NCBI RefSeq assembly: GCF_014652415.1
Contig: NZ_BMYT01000001.1
Coordinates: forward strand, 1,173,352 to 1,237,351
DNA length: 64,000 nt
Source: Affinundibacterium macrobrachii
GTDB taxonomy: Bacteria > Pseudomonadota > Gammaproteobacteria > Burkholderiales > Burkholderiaceae_D
Direction: 5' to 3'
Positions 1-9,491 of the stretch are shown in pieces. A model generated the notes under the pieces. It worked only from the letters and a program-made list of their open reading frames with translations. It had not been told where the DNA came from and did not search any database. The translations under genes and the position numbers were made by a program. Every line of letters starts with the position of its first letter. The stretch's first letter is position 1.

Positions 1-745
1 TATGCACAGTTTGCACATGATCGGCCATTTGATTAAAGGCTTGGGCTAAGACGCCGAATTCATCTTCAGTTTCTATCGGAAGTCGCACGCTTAAATCGTC
101 TTTACTCATACGCGCGATACCCGCTTGCATGCGCGTAACTGGACCAACAATCCACAAGTACAAAAGATAAAGTAAGGCAATACTGGCGGCGAGTGACATA
201 AAAATCAAGGCGGTCTGACACAGCCTTAGCCACGTGGTTTTTTCTTCTAATTCGACTTCAACTAGCGAGACCAGTTGATTAATATTTTTAACGAATCCGG
301 GTAATTGTGCAGCATAAACTTCTAGCGCAATTTGCTTTAATTGTGGATCGGTTTGCGCCACGACTTTCTGCGCGTTGACTTGAATATGTTGATGCCAATC
401 TTGCTGCACCTTTTTCATTTGCTCGCGTATCGGTGTCGTTTGTGGCAAGAACAAAGGGCGCTTGGCATCACCATGTTCGAGATCGGATAAGGTGCGATTA
501 AATTCTTGCAACTCTTGTATAACGCTATTACCCTTCTGCGGATGTTCCAAAACCATCGCCAAGCGATAAGAACGCATACGCAAACTACCCGCCTCATTAA
601 TCGCTGCGCCACCACCTTCTAACTGCCAAGACAATAATAAGGTGTAACCAATCGCAGCTAAAGTCAAAGCCAAACCAACTACCGTCGTCATTAAAATACG
701 AAAAGTCAGGCGCTTGCCTATCGGTAATTGGTTGGTGGAATCCAT
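1..745 (-). CDS. narX: NarX-type nitrate/nitrite sensor histidine kinase, N-terminal part
   Basis: The gene starts at the ATG at 745 and runs off the left edge; the first 248 codons are open. The protein has a first membrane segment at about residues 15-40, then a periplasmic helical domain that opens with NEAGSLRMRSYRL at residues 50-62. This is the P-box signature of NarX/NarQ nitrate sensors. A second membrane segment at about 185-208 is followed by a HAMP linker ending near the edge (EFGVLAQAFNQMA). The kinase domains and any narL lie outside the window. In the family, nitrate binding in the periplasm drives phosphorylation of NarL, which controls narG and narK; both are in this window. 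The choice of narX over narQ rests on the neighbouring nar genes. Confidence 0.88.
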   Translation of the reverse strand, partial: MDSTNQLPIGKRLTFRILMTTVVGLALTLAAIGYTLLLSWQLEGGGAAINEAGSLRMRSYRLAMVLEHPQKGNSVIQELQEFNRTLSDLEHGDAKRPLFLPQTTPIREQMKKVQQDWHQHIQVNAQKVVAQTDPQLKQIALEVYAAQLPGFVKNINQLVSLVEVELEEKTTWLRLCQTALIFMSLAASIALLYLLYLWIVGPVTRMQAGIARMSKDDLSVRLPIETEDEFGVLAQAFNQMADHVQTVH

Positions 746-790
746 ATGGCTCTTCTCTAACTCGCTGTGTTTTTCACTTTGATTGATCTG

Positions 791-834
791 CTATTGATCG
801 ACTATTGACCGACTATTGACTGACTATTGATCAA
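791..834. repeat. Four tandem copies of an 11-bp unit upstream of narX
   Basis: Four consecutive 11-mers read CTATTGATCGA, CTATTGACCGA, CTATTGACTGA and CTATTGATCAA, with a decayed further unit just to the left (781-790). They fill most of the gap between the narX start (745) and the carbonic anhydrase stop (839). The period is close to one helical turn, so each TTGA core faces the same side of the DNA. This could be a regulator array or a simple slipped-strand repeat; the sequence alone does not decide. Confidence 0.8.
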
Positions 835-838
835 CTAC

Positions 839-1570
839 TCAATCAACCAACTCTGGATTTTTGCTAACTTCTTCTGTCGTTTCATGTGATTCAACAGCAT
901 CAACACTGCTCGCGTGCGGCACACCAAGTGGGCACACCATAGGCAGAAAGCTATCGGTACGGTCAGAGTATGCCAGCAATGCGCCGTTTGTCATATCGAA
1001 ATACCAACCATGTAGTGCAATTTCGCCACTTTGTTCACGTTCTGCAACCCACGGGAAGCTACGCAAATTATTGAGTGACATGATAATCGCCCCAAGCTCG
1101 CAGGCGTGATTTTGTACTTCTTTGCTACAGTGACTTAATTGGCTTAACACTTGCTGTTTAACCGGTTCAACAATACGCATCCAACGACCAATAAAATCAA
1201 TCTTACGACTCGGTTGATAACCCTGCATCAATGCCCGTATGCCACCACATTTTTCGTGCCCCATGACGATAATACGCTTCACATTTAAAGCTTCTACCGC
1301 AAACTGTATCGCTGCACTAACCCCTTGTTGATTGCCAGATTCATTACATGGTGGCACTAAATTCGCCACATTGCGAATCACAAAAATATCGCCAGGATCA
1401 CAATCAAGTAGTAAAGCAGGATCAACCCGCGAATCACAACAGCCAATTAACAAGGTAGTCGGATTCTGACCATTATTCAACTTATTATAAAGCGGCTTTT
1501 CACCAGCAAAATATTTGGACTGAAAGCGTTGAAACCCTTCAATAAATTGGTGAATATTACGCACTTCCAT
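839..1570 (-). CDS. can: Beta-class carbonic anhydrase
   Basis: This cytoplasmic zinc enzyme interconverts CO2 and bicarbonate. The beta-class zinc-site motifs are present: CCDSRVDP, supplying a Cys ligand and the Asp-Arg pair, and HEKCGG, supplying the His and second Cys ligands. The segment RNVANLVPP between them is also typical. The predicted length is 243 residues, normal for the class. I chose the ATG at 1570 because GAGG stands six bases upstream; a GTG four codons earlier would put that ribosome site inside the gene. The C-terminal tail after residue 215 is polar and poorly conserved in kind. The gene lies between moaA and narX on the same strand, 30 bases after moaA, so it is probably co-transcribed with moaA. 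A link to nitrate respiration is only contextual. Confidence 0.93.
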   Translation of the reverse strand: MEVRNIHQFIEGFQRFQSKYFAGEKPLYNKLNNGQNPTTLLIGCCDSRVDPALLLDCDPGDIFVIRNVANLVPPCNESGNQQGVSAAIQFAVEALNVKRIIVMGHEKCGGIRALMQGYQPSRKIDFIGRWMRIVEPVKQQVLSQLSHCSKEVQNHACELGAIIMSLNNLRSFPWVAEREQSGEIALHGWYFDMTNGALLAYSDRTDSFLPMVCPLGVPHASSVDAVESHETTEEVSKNPELVD

Positions 1571-1600
1571 CTTCAACCTCACTCTATTTTACTCAGTAGA

Positions 1601-2617
1601 CTATCCACCGGTTTGTGACATAAACCGGATAATTTTATGTCTTTGTGTCGTGAACTCGTGGCGCTCTGGTTTGAGTTCTATCGCTTCTCGTATCGCCTGT
1701 TCAAGCTCTGTATCACTGATCCCCGCACGCAATAAAGGACGCAAAGCAAATTGTTCGTCTTGCCCCAAGCACATATACAGCGTGCCATCGACCGCCAAAC
1801 GTACGCGATTGCAACTGGCACAAAAATGTTGGCTAATCGGCGAAATAAAACCGATCGTTCCTTGCCCATCTCGACGTGTCCAATAGCGTGCCGGACCGCC
1901 ACCCAATTCTTCAGCCGCTGGAATCAAATCAAACTGACGCACCAATTGGTCTCGAATTGGACCAATGTCGCGGTATTGACTATTTTGTCCAGTACTACCC
2001 ATCGGCATCGCCTCAATTAGGCGCAAAATGAAACCTTCGTTAAAGCAAAATTCCGCCATACGGGGAATTTCATGCTCATTAACACCGCCCATCACTACCA
2101 TGTTGAGCTTAATAGGCTTAAATCCTGCCTGCTTACCAGCTTGCAATCCCGCCATGATGCTGGCGAAGCTATCGCGCCCCGTGATATTTTCCATACAAGC
2201 TTTATCTAGACTATCTAGACTAACATTGATGCGGCTCACACCAGCCTGATACAAAGCCTGTGCATGCTTATGCAATTGCGTCGCATTTGTCGATAAAGAA
2301 ATGTCTCGAATCTCCTCATGGCTAGCCAAACGTTCGACTAACTGTGGCAAATTGCGTCTCAATAATGGCTCGCCACCAGTCAAGCGCACGCGCGCCACGC
2401 CCAAGCGACCAAAAGCAGCAACCACTCTTTCAATCTCCGCGAAGGTGAGCCAGTTCTCCGGCTCCTCAAAGCCGTTAAACCCTTTAGGCATGCAATAACT
2501 GCAGCGCAAATCACATTTATCGGTGACCGAGACACGCAGATAAGTTAATTGCCGACCAAAGCGATCAATCAATTGCGCTCCAGAAGCCGATGCTGGGGAT
2601 ATAGAGAGATTTTTCAT
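1601..2617 (-). CDS. moaA: GTP 3',8-cyclase, molybdenum cofactor step 1
   Basis: MoaA is a radical-SAM enzyme that, with MoaC, converts GTP to cyclic pyranopterin monophosphate, the first step of molybdopterin synthesis. The N-terminal 4Fe-4S motif CDLRCSYCMP is present near residues 35-44, followed by the SAM-binding GGEPLLRR. The C-terminal cluster motif CASCNRVRL with a third Cys about 14 residues on (LYMCLG) marks MoaA specifically. The protein ends in Gly-Gly, the conserved tail needed for GTP cyclisation. The length of 338 is typical. It supplies cofactor to NarG encoded 13 kb away on the same strand; in Pseudomonas aeruginosa moaA likewise follows narGHJI and a ppiC gene. A NarL-like and an FNR-like element lie 60-95 bases upstream. 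Confidence 0.97.
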   Translation of the reverse strand: MKNLSISPASASGAQLIDRFGRQLTYLRVSVTDKCDLRCSYCMPKGFNGFEEPENWLTFAEIERVVAAFGRLGVARVRLTGGEPLLRRNLPQLVERLASHEEIRDISLSTNATQLHKHAQALYQAGVSRINVSLDSLDKACMENITGRDSFASIMAGLQAGKQAGFKPIKLNMVVMGGVNEHEIPRMAEFCFNEGFILRLIEAMPMGSTGQNSQYRDIGPIRDQLVRQFDLIPAAEELGGGPARYWTRRDGQGTIGFISPISQHFCASCNRVRLAVDGTLYMCLGQDEQFALRPLLRAGISDTELEQAIREAIELKPERHEFTTQRHKIIRFMSQTGG

Positions 2618-2674
2618 GCTGTCATTTTGTGCCGATTAAAGCCACAGCACAATTCGCCGCCAAGCTAGATCATC

Positions 2675-2690
2675 TAGTTCTTTTGGGGGA
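2675..2690. promoter_or_regulatory. NarL-like 7-2-7 element upstream of moaA
   Basis: TAGTTCT-TT-TGGGGGA lies about 60 bases upstream of the moaA start. The left heptamer differs from the E. coli NarL heptamer TACYYMT at one position; the right half is weak. Thirteen bases (CTAGTTCTTTTGG) are identical to the element upstream of narK. It is preceded by an overlapping palindrome CTAGA-TCA-TCTAG at 2665-2677. Function is inferred only from sharing with narG and narK. Confidence 0.45.
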
Positions 2691-2696
2691 TAAATC

Positions 2697-2710
2697 TTGT
2701 CCCAGATCAA
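2697..2710. promoter_or_regulatory. Possible FNR-type site upstream of moaA
   Basis: TTGTC-CCAG-ATCAA matches the FNR consensus TTGAT-N4-ATCAA at eight of ten positions. It is about 80-94 bases upstream of the moaA start and next to the NarL-like element. Anaerobic control of moaA is known in E. coli. Short AT-rich matches of this quality also arise by chance. Confidence 0.3.
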
Positions 2711-2960
2711 ATTTTGTCAGTGTTTGCAAATACCAAAAGTAATTGGAATAGACATGCTTGAAAGTTTGCGCACTTACATCATCAAAGAATAACGAAAGCA
2801 CAACGGCAATTGCAAAATTGTGCGATAAACAAGAAAATCAATTGATCAACTATCAAAAAATTGCTAGCCTGATTCATAGACGCTATGACAATGCATAAGC
2901 AAAGTTGTGCACATTTATATCTCTATAGCGACAGAACATTTTTCATACGATATTGTGGTT

Positions 2961-5042
2961 ATGCATAAAGTAATTAAACTGCTTTTAATTGTATTGTGTT
3001 GGCAACTCTTTGATTGCTCAATCGGCCACGCTACAGCCAAAGTACTGCCTCTACAAAATAGCACTAATGCTATTAACTTAAAATCGCATTGGCAGGTTCT
3101 AGAAGATAAATCAGGCTCCCTCACAATTAACGACATCTTACGACTAGAGCAAGCAGATTCAAGCAAGGCTGAGCGCACTCCAAAAGCTGCAAACGGATTT
3201 AGATTATTGAGTGGTAATCTAAGCGCCTCATATACACGTTCAGTCTTTTGGTTAAAATTAGATTTGCAACGCCAAGACCCAGCGACATCAACAGAGTGGT
3301 GGATGGAAGTAACTCCGAATATGCTCGATGATGTGCGTGCATATCATGTACAGAATCAAAACATCATTAGTACACATCGGTCTGGTGACCATACCCGCTT
3401 CGTCGATGGTGAAACACGTCATCGTCTAGCAGTGTATCGCCTCGCAATAGCAGATACTGAAAAACACAGCATTTATATACGCATACAAACTAGCAGCGCT
3501 TTGTATTTCAGTGCGCACTTATACACCCCTCAAGCTTTTGCCGAGGCCAGTAATTTTCAATCGAGCTTGTTGGGCGTGTTCTACGGCATCATGTTGGCGA
3601 TGATTGCCTACAATCTCATTTTGATGTTCGGGTATCGGGACAATGCTAATGTTTTTTATTTGCTCTTGTCCGTACTCACATTGTTAGTTGGCTTCAACAA
3701 CAATGGTCATCTGGCGCTGTATTTTGAACCCGATAATGTCTGGTTAATTGAGCTAATTCAAAGCCTCGCGGTACCCAGCCTTTTACTGTTTTATTCGCTA
3801 TTCATTAACAGCTTCTTACAGCTGCCCAAAATCATGCCGAATATCGCCAAAGGATTTCGGATATTACAAATATTTGCGGTACTGATCATGATTGCCGTAC
3901 TAGCGGGATATAACAGCTACGTTGCCGCCACTGCGCAAATTCTCGCTTTTATTCAGATGATTGTAGTGATTCCTATCGGCATGCTGATAGGCTGGCGTGG
4001 CTACCGCCCTGGCTATATTGTGGTGGCTGCGACAACCGCATGGATCGCTGGCGGCTTATTAGTCATCTTACGCAATCTCGGTGTAATTGAAAGTTCTTGG
4101 TTAAGTGAATATGGTTTCCAAATTGGCGCTGCCATTGAAATCATCCTACTCGCCTTAGCGCAAGCAGATCGTATCAATATCATTAAGAATGAAAATGCAC
4201 TCGCACAAGCGCAACTGCTTTCTATCTCGCAAAAAGCCGAACAAGAATTAGAAAGCAAAATCCAGCAACGCACCAAAGAGATGGCAGAATTAATTGAACG
4301 CTTGGAAAAACTCGATAAGCAAAAAAATGAATTCTTGGGAATTGCCGCCCATGATTTAAAAAATCCGCTAACCGGCATCATTGGGCTCAGCGATTTAATG
4401 CGCAAACTCGAACCAAGCATCACACCCGAACAGCGCTATAGTTATCTAGAAAGAATTAGTCGCAGTGGCAATCGCATGATGCATATCATCACCAATTTGC
4501 TCGACGTAAATGCGATGGAATCGGGCAATGCCAAACTCGAAAAAAATACGATCAATATTGTCGAACTTTGCCATCAAGTCTTAATTCAATACGAACATAA
4601 TTTGCGCGCAAAAGAATTACAGTATCAACTAAATTTTTCCGACACAGAATATGCAAGCAATCCACCTAGCCTGATGGTGTTAGTCGACCAAAATGCGTGC
4701 TTTCAAGTGTTAGATAATTTGATTTCGAACGCGATCAAGTATTCACCTATCGGCAAACTGATCACCATTCAATTATCGCGACATGAAGAGTTCGCGCAAA
4801 TTTGTATTCAAGATCAAGGACAAGGATTAACAGCAGAAGACCAGCAACGTTTGTTCGAACGCTTTAGCAAGCTATCGAGCGTGCCAACTGCAGGTGAACA
4901 TTCAACTGGCTTGGGACTGTCTATCGTCAAGAAACTCACTGAAGCGATGGGCGGTACCGTCAGCTGCGAGAGTGAGTTTGGCAATGGCTGCAGCTTTGTT
5001 GTTGAATTACCTTTAGCCAAACAGAAAGACAGTAAAGACTAA
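2961..5042 (+). CDS. Orphan 7TMR-DISM sensor histidine kinase
   Basis: This is a membrane sensor kinase of 693 residues. It has a signal peptide ending near GHATA, an extracellular beta-sandwich region of the 7TMR-DISM type (about residues 30-180), and seven membrane helices (about 200-400). A coiled coil follows, then a HisKA domain with phospho-acceptor His464 in AAHDLKNPL, and an HATPase domain with the G1 motif DQGQGL and G2 motif TGLGLSIVKK. No receiver domain is present and no response regulator gene is adjacent. I prefer the ATG at 2961 because it begins a good signal peptide; a GTG at 2907 would add 18 residues that do not fit one. It is on the plus strand inside an otherwise minus-strand nitrate cluster and converges on the next kinase. 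The ligand is unknown. Confidence 0.85.
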   Translation: MHKVIKLLLIVLCWQLFDCSIGHATAKVLPLQNSTNAINLKSHWQVLEDKSGSLTINDILRLEQADSSKAERTPKAANGFRLLSGNLSASYTRSVFWLKLDLQRQDPATSTEWWMEVTPNMLDDVRAYHVQNQNIISTHRSGDHTRFVDGETRHRLAVYRLAIADTEKHSIYIRIQTSSALYFSAHLYTPQAFAEASNFQSSLLGVFYGIMLAMIAYNLILMFGYRDNANVFYLLLSVLTLLVGFNNNGHLALYFEPDNVWLIELIQSLAVPSLLLFYSLFINSFLQLPKIMPNIAKGFRILQIFAVLIMIAVLAGYNSYVAATAQILAFIQMIVVIPIGMLIGWRGYRPGYIVVAATTAWIAGGLLVILRNLGVIESSWLSEYGFQIGAAIEIILLALAQADRINIIKNENALAQAQLLSISQKAEQELESKIQQRTKEMAELIERLEKLDKQKNEFLGIAAHDLKNPLTGIIGLSDLMRKLEPSITPEQRYSYLERISRSGNRMMHIITNLLDVNAMESGNAKLEKNTINIVELCHQVLIQYEHNLRAKELQYQLNFSDTEYASNPPSLMVLVDQNACFQVLDNLISNAIKYSPIGKLITIQLSRHEEFAQICIQDQGQGLTAEDQQRLFERFSKLSSVPTAGEHSTGLGLSIVKKLTEAMGGTVSCESEFGNGCSFVVELPLAKQKDSKD

Positions 5043-5135
5043 GTCATAGCCGCTAATGTTAGCTGTGATAAAAGTTGATTGAATAGCGCGACCAATTCAA
5101 ACTGAATTTAAAGCCCATTCAAAAAATAGTTAGGA

Positions 5136-8100
5136 TCAATTTTGATCTATCTGATTAACACGATCAGGCGCAATAAGTGGCAACACCATAATGAAGCGAC
5201 TACCTTGTTCAAGCTCACTTTGAACTTGAATACTTCCGCCCAAAATAGAATGAATAATGTTGTAGCAAATATGTAGTCCTAAACCACTACCGCCGGTACC
5301 AAGTCGCGTGGTAAAGAAGGGCTCAAAAATTCGTTCTCTATTTTCTTGCGCAATGCCGACACCGTTATCTTCGACAATCAATTCCACCCGCGCCGCATCT
5401 AAAGCGCGACCACGAATCAAGATGAGCCCATTTTTGCGCTCATTAAATCCGTGCACCATAGCATTGATAATCAAATTATTTAGAACCTGTCCTAAAGAAC
5501 CTGGATAACTATCGAGAACCAAGTCTGCTGCAATTTCTACGCGAATCTCATGGCCTTCTCGCTTGCTGCGATTAAACAAGGTTAAGGCGACTTCCTGACA
5601 GAAATGGTTTAAATCAAAACTACGACGTTGGTCTGAAGTCTGATCAACCGCAATTTGCTTAAAGCTACTCACTAAATTGGCAGCACTCGTTAGACTACGT
5701 ACCATTAAATCCGAGGAACTAATGGCACTCAGCGTGTAGTTCTCTAAATCAGAACGCCGTAATTGATTTTCCTTTACTTTTTGCAAGAACTCCTCAGTCA
5801 TTTCCTGCATCGTACTCGCCATCAATAAGCTATTGCCGATTGGTGTATTTAGTTCGTGTGCGACACCCGCCACCAATGATCCTAGCGCGGCAAGTTTTTC
5901 TTGCTCGACCAACTTCGATTGCGTGATTTTTAAACGACGATAGGCTTCAGCATTGTCATACGCAACGCCGGTGTAAGAAGCTAAGGTACGCAAGATGTTT
6001 AAATCATTTAAGCTAAATGCATTCGCCTCTTTACTTAATGCCCCCACCACACCCATCACGCGACCACCTAAAATAATCGGCACGTATACGCCAGAACGCG
6101 AGTCTTCAGTCGGAGTACCATCTTCCAAACGCACATAGGCTTCTCCGCTACGTTTCGCGATGATGGAATCAATCTCACGACTATCGTGCGCAATTTCGTT
6201 GACGATCAACTCCTGTCCGCTCAATACACAACGCGCGGCTGGTTGCTCCTCTGCGTCTAAACTACGCTCGTACGGCAAAATCAACTGATCTCCTTGCACC
6301 GTGTATTCAAAGCTAATTACCCGTCTATCCCAATCGACAATACCAACGCCAAATGTACTAGCACGCACCATGCTGCGAATATTTTGATACAGCGTATTAA
6401 GAATCTCTCGTTTATCAAGCGAGGAAGTAATTTGCAAACCGATTTCACTTAATCGCCCGATATCATTACGCGCACGTTCAGCGATTTCTCTTTGTGCTTC
6501 GGCTAATTTTTTTTGCGCTAATACCTCTTGCGTTTGCGCCTTTACCTGCTGCTCCAGATACAGTTGATTCTCACGAATGGCTTTTAAACGTACATGATAG
6601 GCAAAGCGTAACGCACTCAAGCCGATCACCATCCACATGCCATACCACCACCAAGTTCGCCAAAACGGTGGGGTCACAACGACAGTTAAAATTTCGGTGC
6701 TTTCCCCCCATACACCATCAGGATTGGCGGCTTTTGCCATTAATCGGTAAGTACGGGCATCCAGATTGGTGTAGGTGGCGACGCTACGATCGCCTTGTCC
6801 ATAAATCCAATCTTGGTCATAGCCTTCCAACTTCCACGCATAACGATTTTGCGTACGATTATAGAAATGTAAGGCGGCCAATTCAAAGCTGACCATGGTT
6901 TGCGTGTGATCTAGCTTGATTTGTTTGCTCGCGCTTAAAGGGCCGTCTATGCCTAAACTTTTTAAATCTGCTAGGCCGTTCTTTGCAGCGGTTTCGGCAT
7001 CACCAACTTTACTCGTATTTTGCTTGGTGTTTGCCGCACTATCTGTTTGATTGTCGGCCATCGTCAGCGACTTATTAAACAGCAAAATATCACTCAAAAC
7101 CACGCGTGGTGCCACTCTATTTTCCCAAATATTTTGTGGATGAAAATAAGTCAAACCGACCCCACCAAACAGCATACTGCCATCTGGCATTCTCGTGGCA
7201 GCAGCAAAATTGAAAGCGCCATCAAAGCGTCCAAAAGATGGAAAGTTATGCCCCTCTCTCGTTTCTGGACGCACGCGCATTAAACCGCGTTCACTACTCA
7301 TCCAAATTTCGCCGTTTTCAGCATCTTGCATGGCCTCGATCACATCTTTAGGGATTTGCGGGATATCCGCCCAAGAGACGAGTTCCCAAGCGTTAGCGCC
7401 AACCGCCCCTGCCACTGGTTTCACTTCTAATAAGCCACCTAGAATCGTCGCCGCCCAGATACGACCATACTTGTCTTGTCGTAAGGCGGTCACACCTAAT
7501 TTGTGTGGAGTTGGTAACCACGCAGACGGCTTACCGATCGCTAAAAATTTTTCCGCTTGTGAATCGAAAATAAACAAGCCGCCTTTACTGCCTACCCACA
7601 AACGATGTTGTTGATCAATCAAAAGACTATCAATTGCATCATCGTTTATCCAATCTGGGCGATTCAGTTCCGCTTTATAGATTCGAAAACTGCCGTCCTG
7701 CTTGATTCGATAAAGACCAACACTAGTACCGGCCCATACGTCACCGTGCTGGTCTTGTACCAATGAGGTAAAGCGCGCACCGATAGGAAAACTTTTATCT
7801 AATTCGAGATCACGACTAGATTGTGTTATTGGATTAAAAATCTGCAAGCGCTCGCCGCCTACCCATAATTGCTTCTTGCTATCCAACATCATGGCTCGTA
7901 TATATTCCACCCCCATTTGTTGTTGCGTGAAGCGCTGTGTTTCTCCACTAGCGAGATGCAAACGATTTAAACCACCGCCCAAAGTACCGAGCCAAGCATG
8001 CTCGTTTCCGTCTGGTAAAACAGCTGTGACTAAACGATGAGATAGGCTGCGTTCATCGCCCGGAATATTCAGATAACTGGTAAAACTGCGTCCCTTCAAA

Positions 8101-9218
8101 TCCACTAAATTTGCACCATAGTCACTGGTACCAACCCATAAGCCACCGCTCGCGTCTTGCATCAACGAGGTAATCGAATCGCCACTTAAACTACTATTGA
8201 CGGATGGACGATTACGGAATTTTTCCAGCATCTGTTGATCATCGCGCCAACGTAATAATCCTTGATCATCTCCCATACCCAACCACATAGCATGTTCATG
8301 ATCTTGCAATATCGCAGTGATAGTTGCATTCGGCAGCTTTAAATTGGACGGTAAAGTCAGCGATTTGAGCTGATTTTGCTGCAAAGTCCATATCTGCAAG
8401 CCATCGGTCAATCCAACCCAAAGTTGCCCATGACGATCGAATGCTAGACTACGTACTTGTGCAGATGATTGTGCCAACGCCTTAGCTTTTGCGTGCGCTG
8501 CGCTGATGTTGACACGATGCGTCAACTTTCCTTGATGATCGATACGCGCAATGGTTTGGCCCTGTCCTATCCAAATCGCGCCTACCTTATTACCTGTATT
8601 ATTTGTATTATTGGTTTGATTATCGCTAATCAATGCGCGCACTTCACCAACAAACTCGCCAGATACCGCACCTTCAGCTCGCCAGCGAGTAAATTGCTGA
8701 CTAGTTGGATCAAACAACATTAATCCAGCCGCAGTCGCTATCCACAAACCACCGCGATCTGCTTGCGTGATGCCATACACCACTTGCTGTTTCAAATCCA
8801 TATCGGTAGGCATCGCGATCCGCTGTATCGACTCTTTACGCAAATCCAAAACATTTAAACCGCGTCGCGTTCCTATCCACAAGCGCTGTTGATCATCTTC
8901 AAATAAACTGAAAATACGATCGTGACTAATGCTGTTCTCGTTTGCAGGTGCATGTGAAAATAAACGGATATGTCGGCCGTCGTAACGAACCAAACCATTC
9001 GCGGTTCCCATCCACACAAATCCATTGCGGGTTTGATACACGGTCATGATGCCAGTACTCGGCAAGCCTTGATCGATACTAAAATGATCAAAGCGCAAAC
9101 GATGCAAGGAGCCTGCATTAGCAAGACTACAAAAAGTCATTTCGGCTAACAATAATACAAAGCCAAGCAAGCAATTTGCGAGTAGCGGACGCAAAGATGG
9201 GACAAAAAGAAGTTGCAA
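5136..9218 (-). CDS. Large two-component sensor: beta-propeller, Y_Y_Y, GAF, histidine kinase
   Basis: This 1360-residue protein has a signal peptide (cleavage near LANA, residue 36). A long periplasmic region follows, made of repeated propeller blades with motifs such as VWMGTANGLVRYD, LWIGTRRGLNVLD and LWVGSKGGLFIFD, ending in a Y_Y_Y-type domain (YAWKLEGYDQDW). One membrane helix lies near residue 855, followed by a coiled coil and a GAF domain (about 920-1080). The HisKA domain has His1121 in VAHELNTPIGN, and the HATPase has VEDNGVGI and GGSGLGLHI. It resembles the hybrid two-component sensors of Bacteroidetes that detect glycans, but lacks receiver and DNA-binding domains. No partner regulator is adjacent. 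It sits between moaA and the membrane protein gene of the nitrate cluster on the same strand. Confidence 0.88.
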   Translation of the reverse strand: MQLLFVPSLRPLLANCLLGFVLLLAEMTFCSLANAGSLHRLRFDHFSIDQGLPSTGIMTVYQTRNGFVWMGTANGLVRYDGRHIRLFSHAPANENSISHDRIFSLFEDDQQRLWIGTRRGLNVLDLRKESIQRIAMPTDMDLKQQVVYGITQADRGGLWIATAAGLMLFDPTSQQFTRWRAEGAVSGEFVGEVRALISDNQTNNTNNTGNKVGAIWIGQGQTIARIDHQGKLTHRVNISAAHAKAKALAQSSAQVRSLAFDRHGQLWVGLTDGLQIWTLQQNQLKSLTLPSNLKLPNATITAILQDHEHAMWLGMGDDQGLLRWRDDQQMLEKFRNRPSVNSSLSGDSITSLMQDASGGLWVGTSDYGANLVDLKGRSFTSYLNIPGDERSLSHRLVTAVLPDGNEHAWLGTLGGGLNRLHLASGETQRFTQQQMGVEYIRAMMLDSKKQLWVGGERLQIFNPITQSSRDLELDKSFPIGARFTSLVQDQHGDVWAGTSVGLYRIKQDGSFRIYKAELNRPDWINDDAIDSLLIDQQHRLWVGSKGGLFIFDSQAEKFLAIGKPSAWLPTPHKLGVTALRQDKYGRIWAATILGGLLEVKPVAGAVGANAWELVSWADIPQIPKDVIEAMQDAENGEIWMSSERGLMRVRPETREGHNFPSFGRFDGAFNFAAATRMPDGSMLFGGVGLTYFHPQNIWENRVAPRVVLSDILLFNKSLTMADNQTDSAANTKQNTSKVGDAETAAKNGLADLKSLGIDGPLSASKQIKLDHTQTMVSFELAALHFYNRTQNRYAWKLEGYDQDWIYGQGDRSVATYTNLDARTYRLMAKAANPDGVWGESTEILTVVVTPPFWRTWWWYGMWMVIGLSALRFAYHVRLKAIRENQLYLEQQVKAQTQEVLAQKKLAEAQREIAERARNDIGRLSEIGLQITSSLDKREILNTLYQNIRSMVRASTFGVGIVDWDRRVISFEYTVQGDQLILPYERSLDAEEQPAARCVLSGQELIVNEIAHDSREIDSIIAKRSGEAYVRLEDGTPTEDSRSGVYVPIILGGRVMGVVGALSKEANAFSLNDLNILRTLASYTGVAYDNAEAYRRLKITQSKLVEQEKLAALGSLVAGVAHELNTPIGNSLLMASTMQEMTEEFLQKVKENQLRRSDLENYTLSAISSSDLMVRSLTSAANLVSSFKQIAVDQTSDQRRSFDLNHFCQEVALTLFNRSKREGHEIRVEIAADLVLDSYPGSLGQVLNNLIINAMVHGFNERKNGLILIRGRALDAARVELIVEDNGVGIAQENRERIFEPFFTTRLGTGGSGLGLHICYNIIHSILGGSIQVQSELEQGSRFIMVLPLIAPDRVNQIDQN

Positions 9219-9491
9219 GTGTAAACCCCTTATTGAGAACCTGACTCACGGATCTGAATGACGAACCTGAATGATGAGAGCACAGTTAGCGAATCGCCAA
9301 GCTGAATCGCTATGCCCTTTGATAGCAACTATAACAGACAAAAAGTACATAAGAAAAATACTTCTGAGTCGTCTAGGGTCTCTTGATAAAACTTCTGCAA
9401 GAATTTATTTTATTGCTTGGGGAGCACCTATAAAGTTATGCCCTGAGGGGTGATACAGAAATATAGTACTAACGAGGGCGACACACTTTAT

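Noticed and set aside
2907..2960. Upstream GTG start for the 7TMR-DISM kinase
   Set aside because: The added 18 residues break the signal peptide and have no better ribosome site.
5136..9218. Hybrid kinase with built-in receiver and regulator, as in Bacteroidetes
   Set aside because: The protein ends directly after the HATPase domain; no receiver or AraC-type domain is present.
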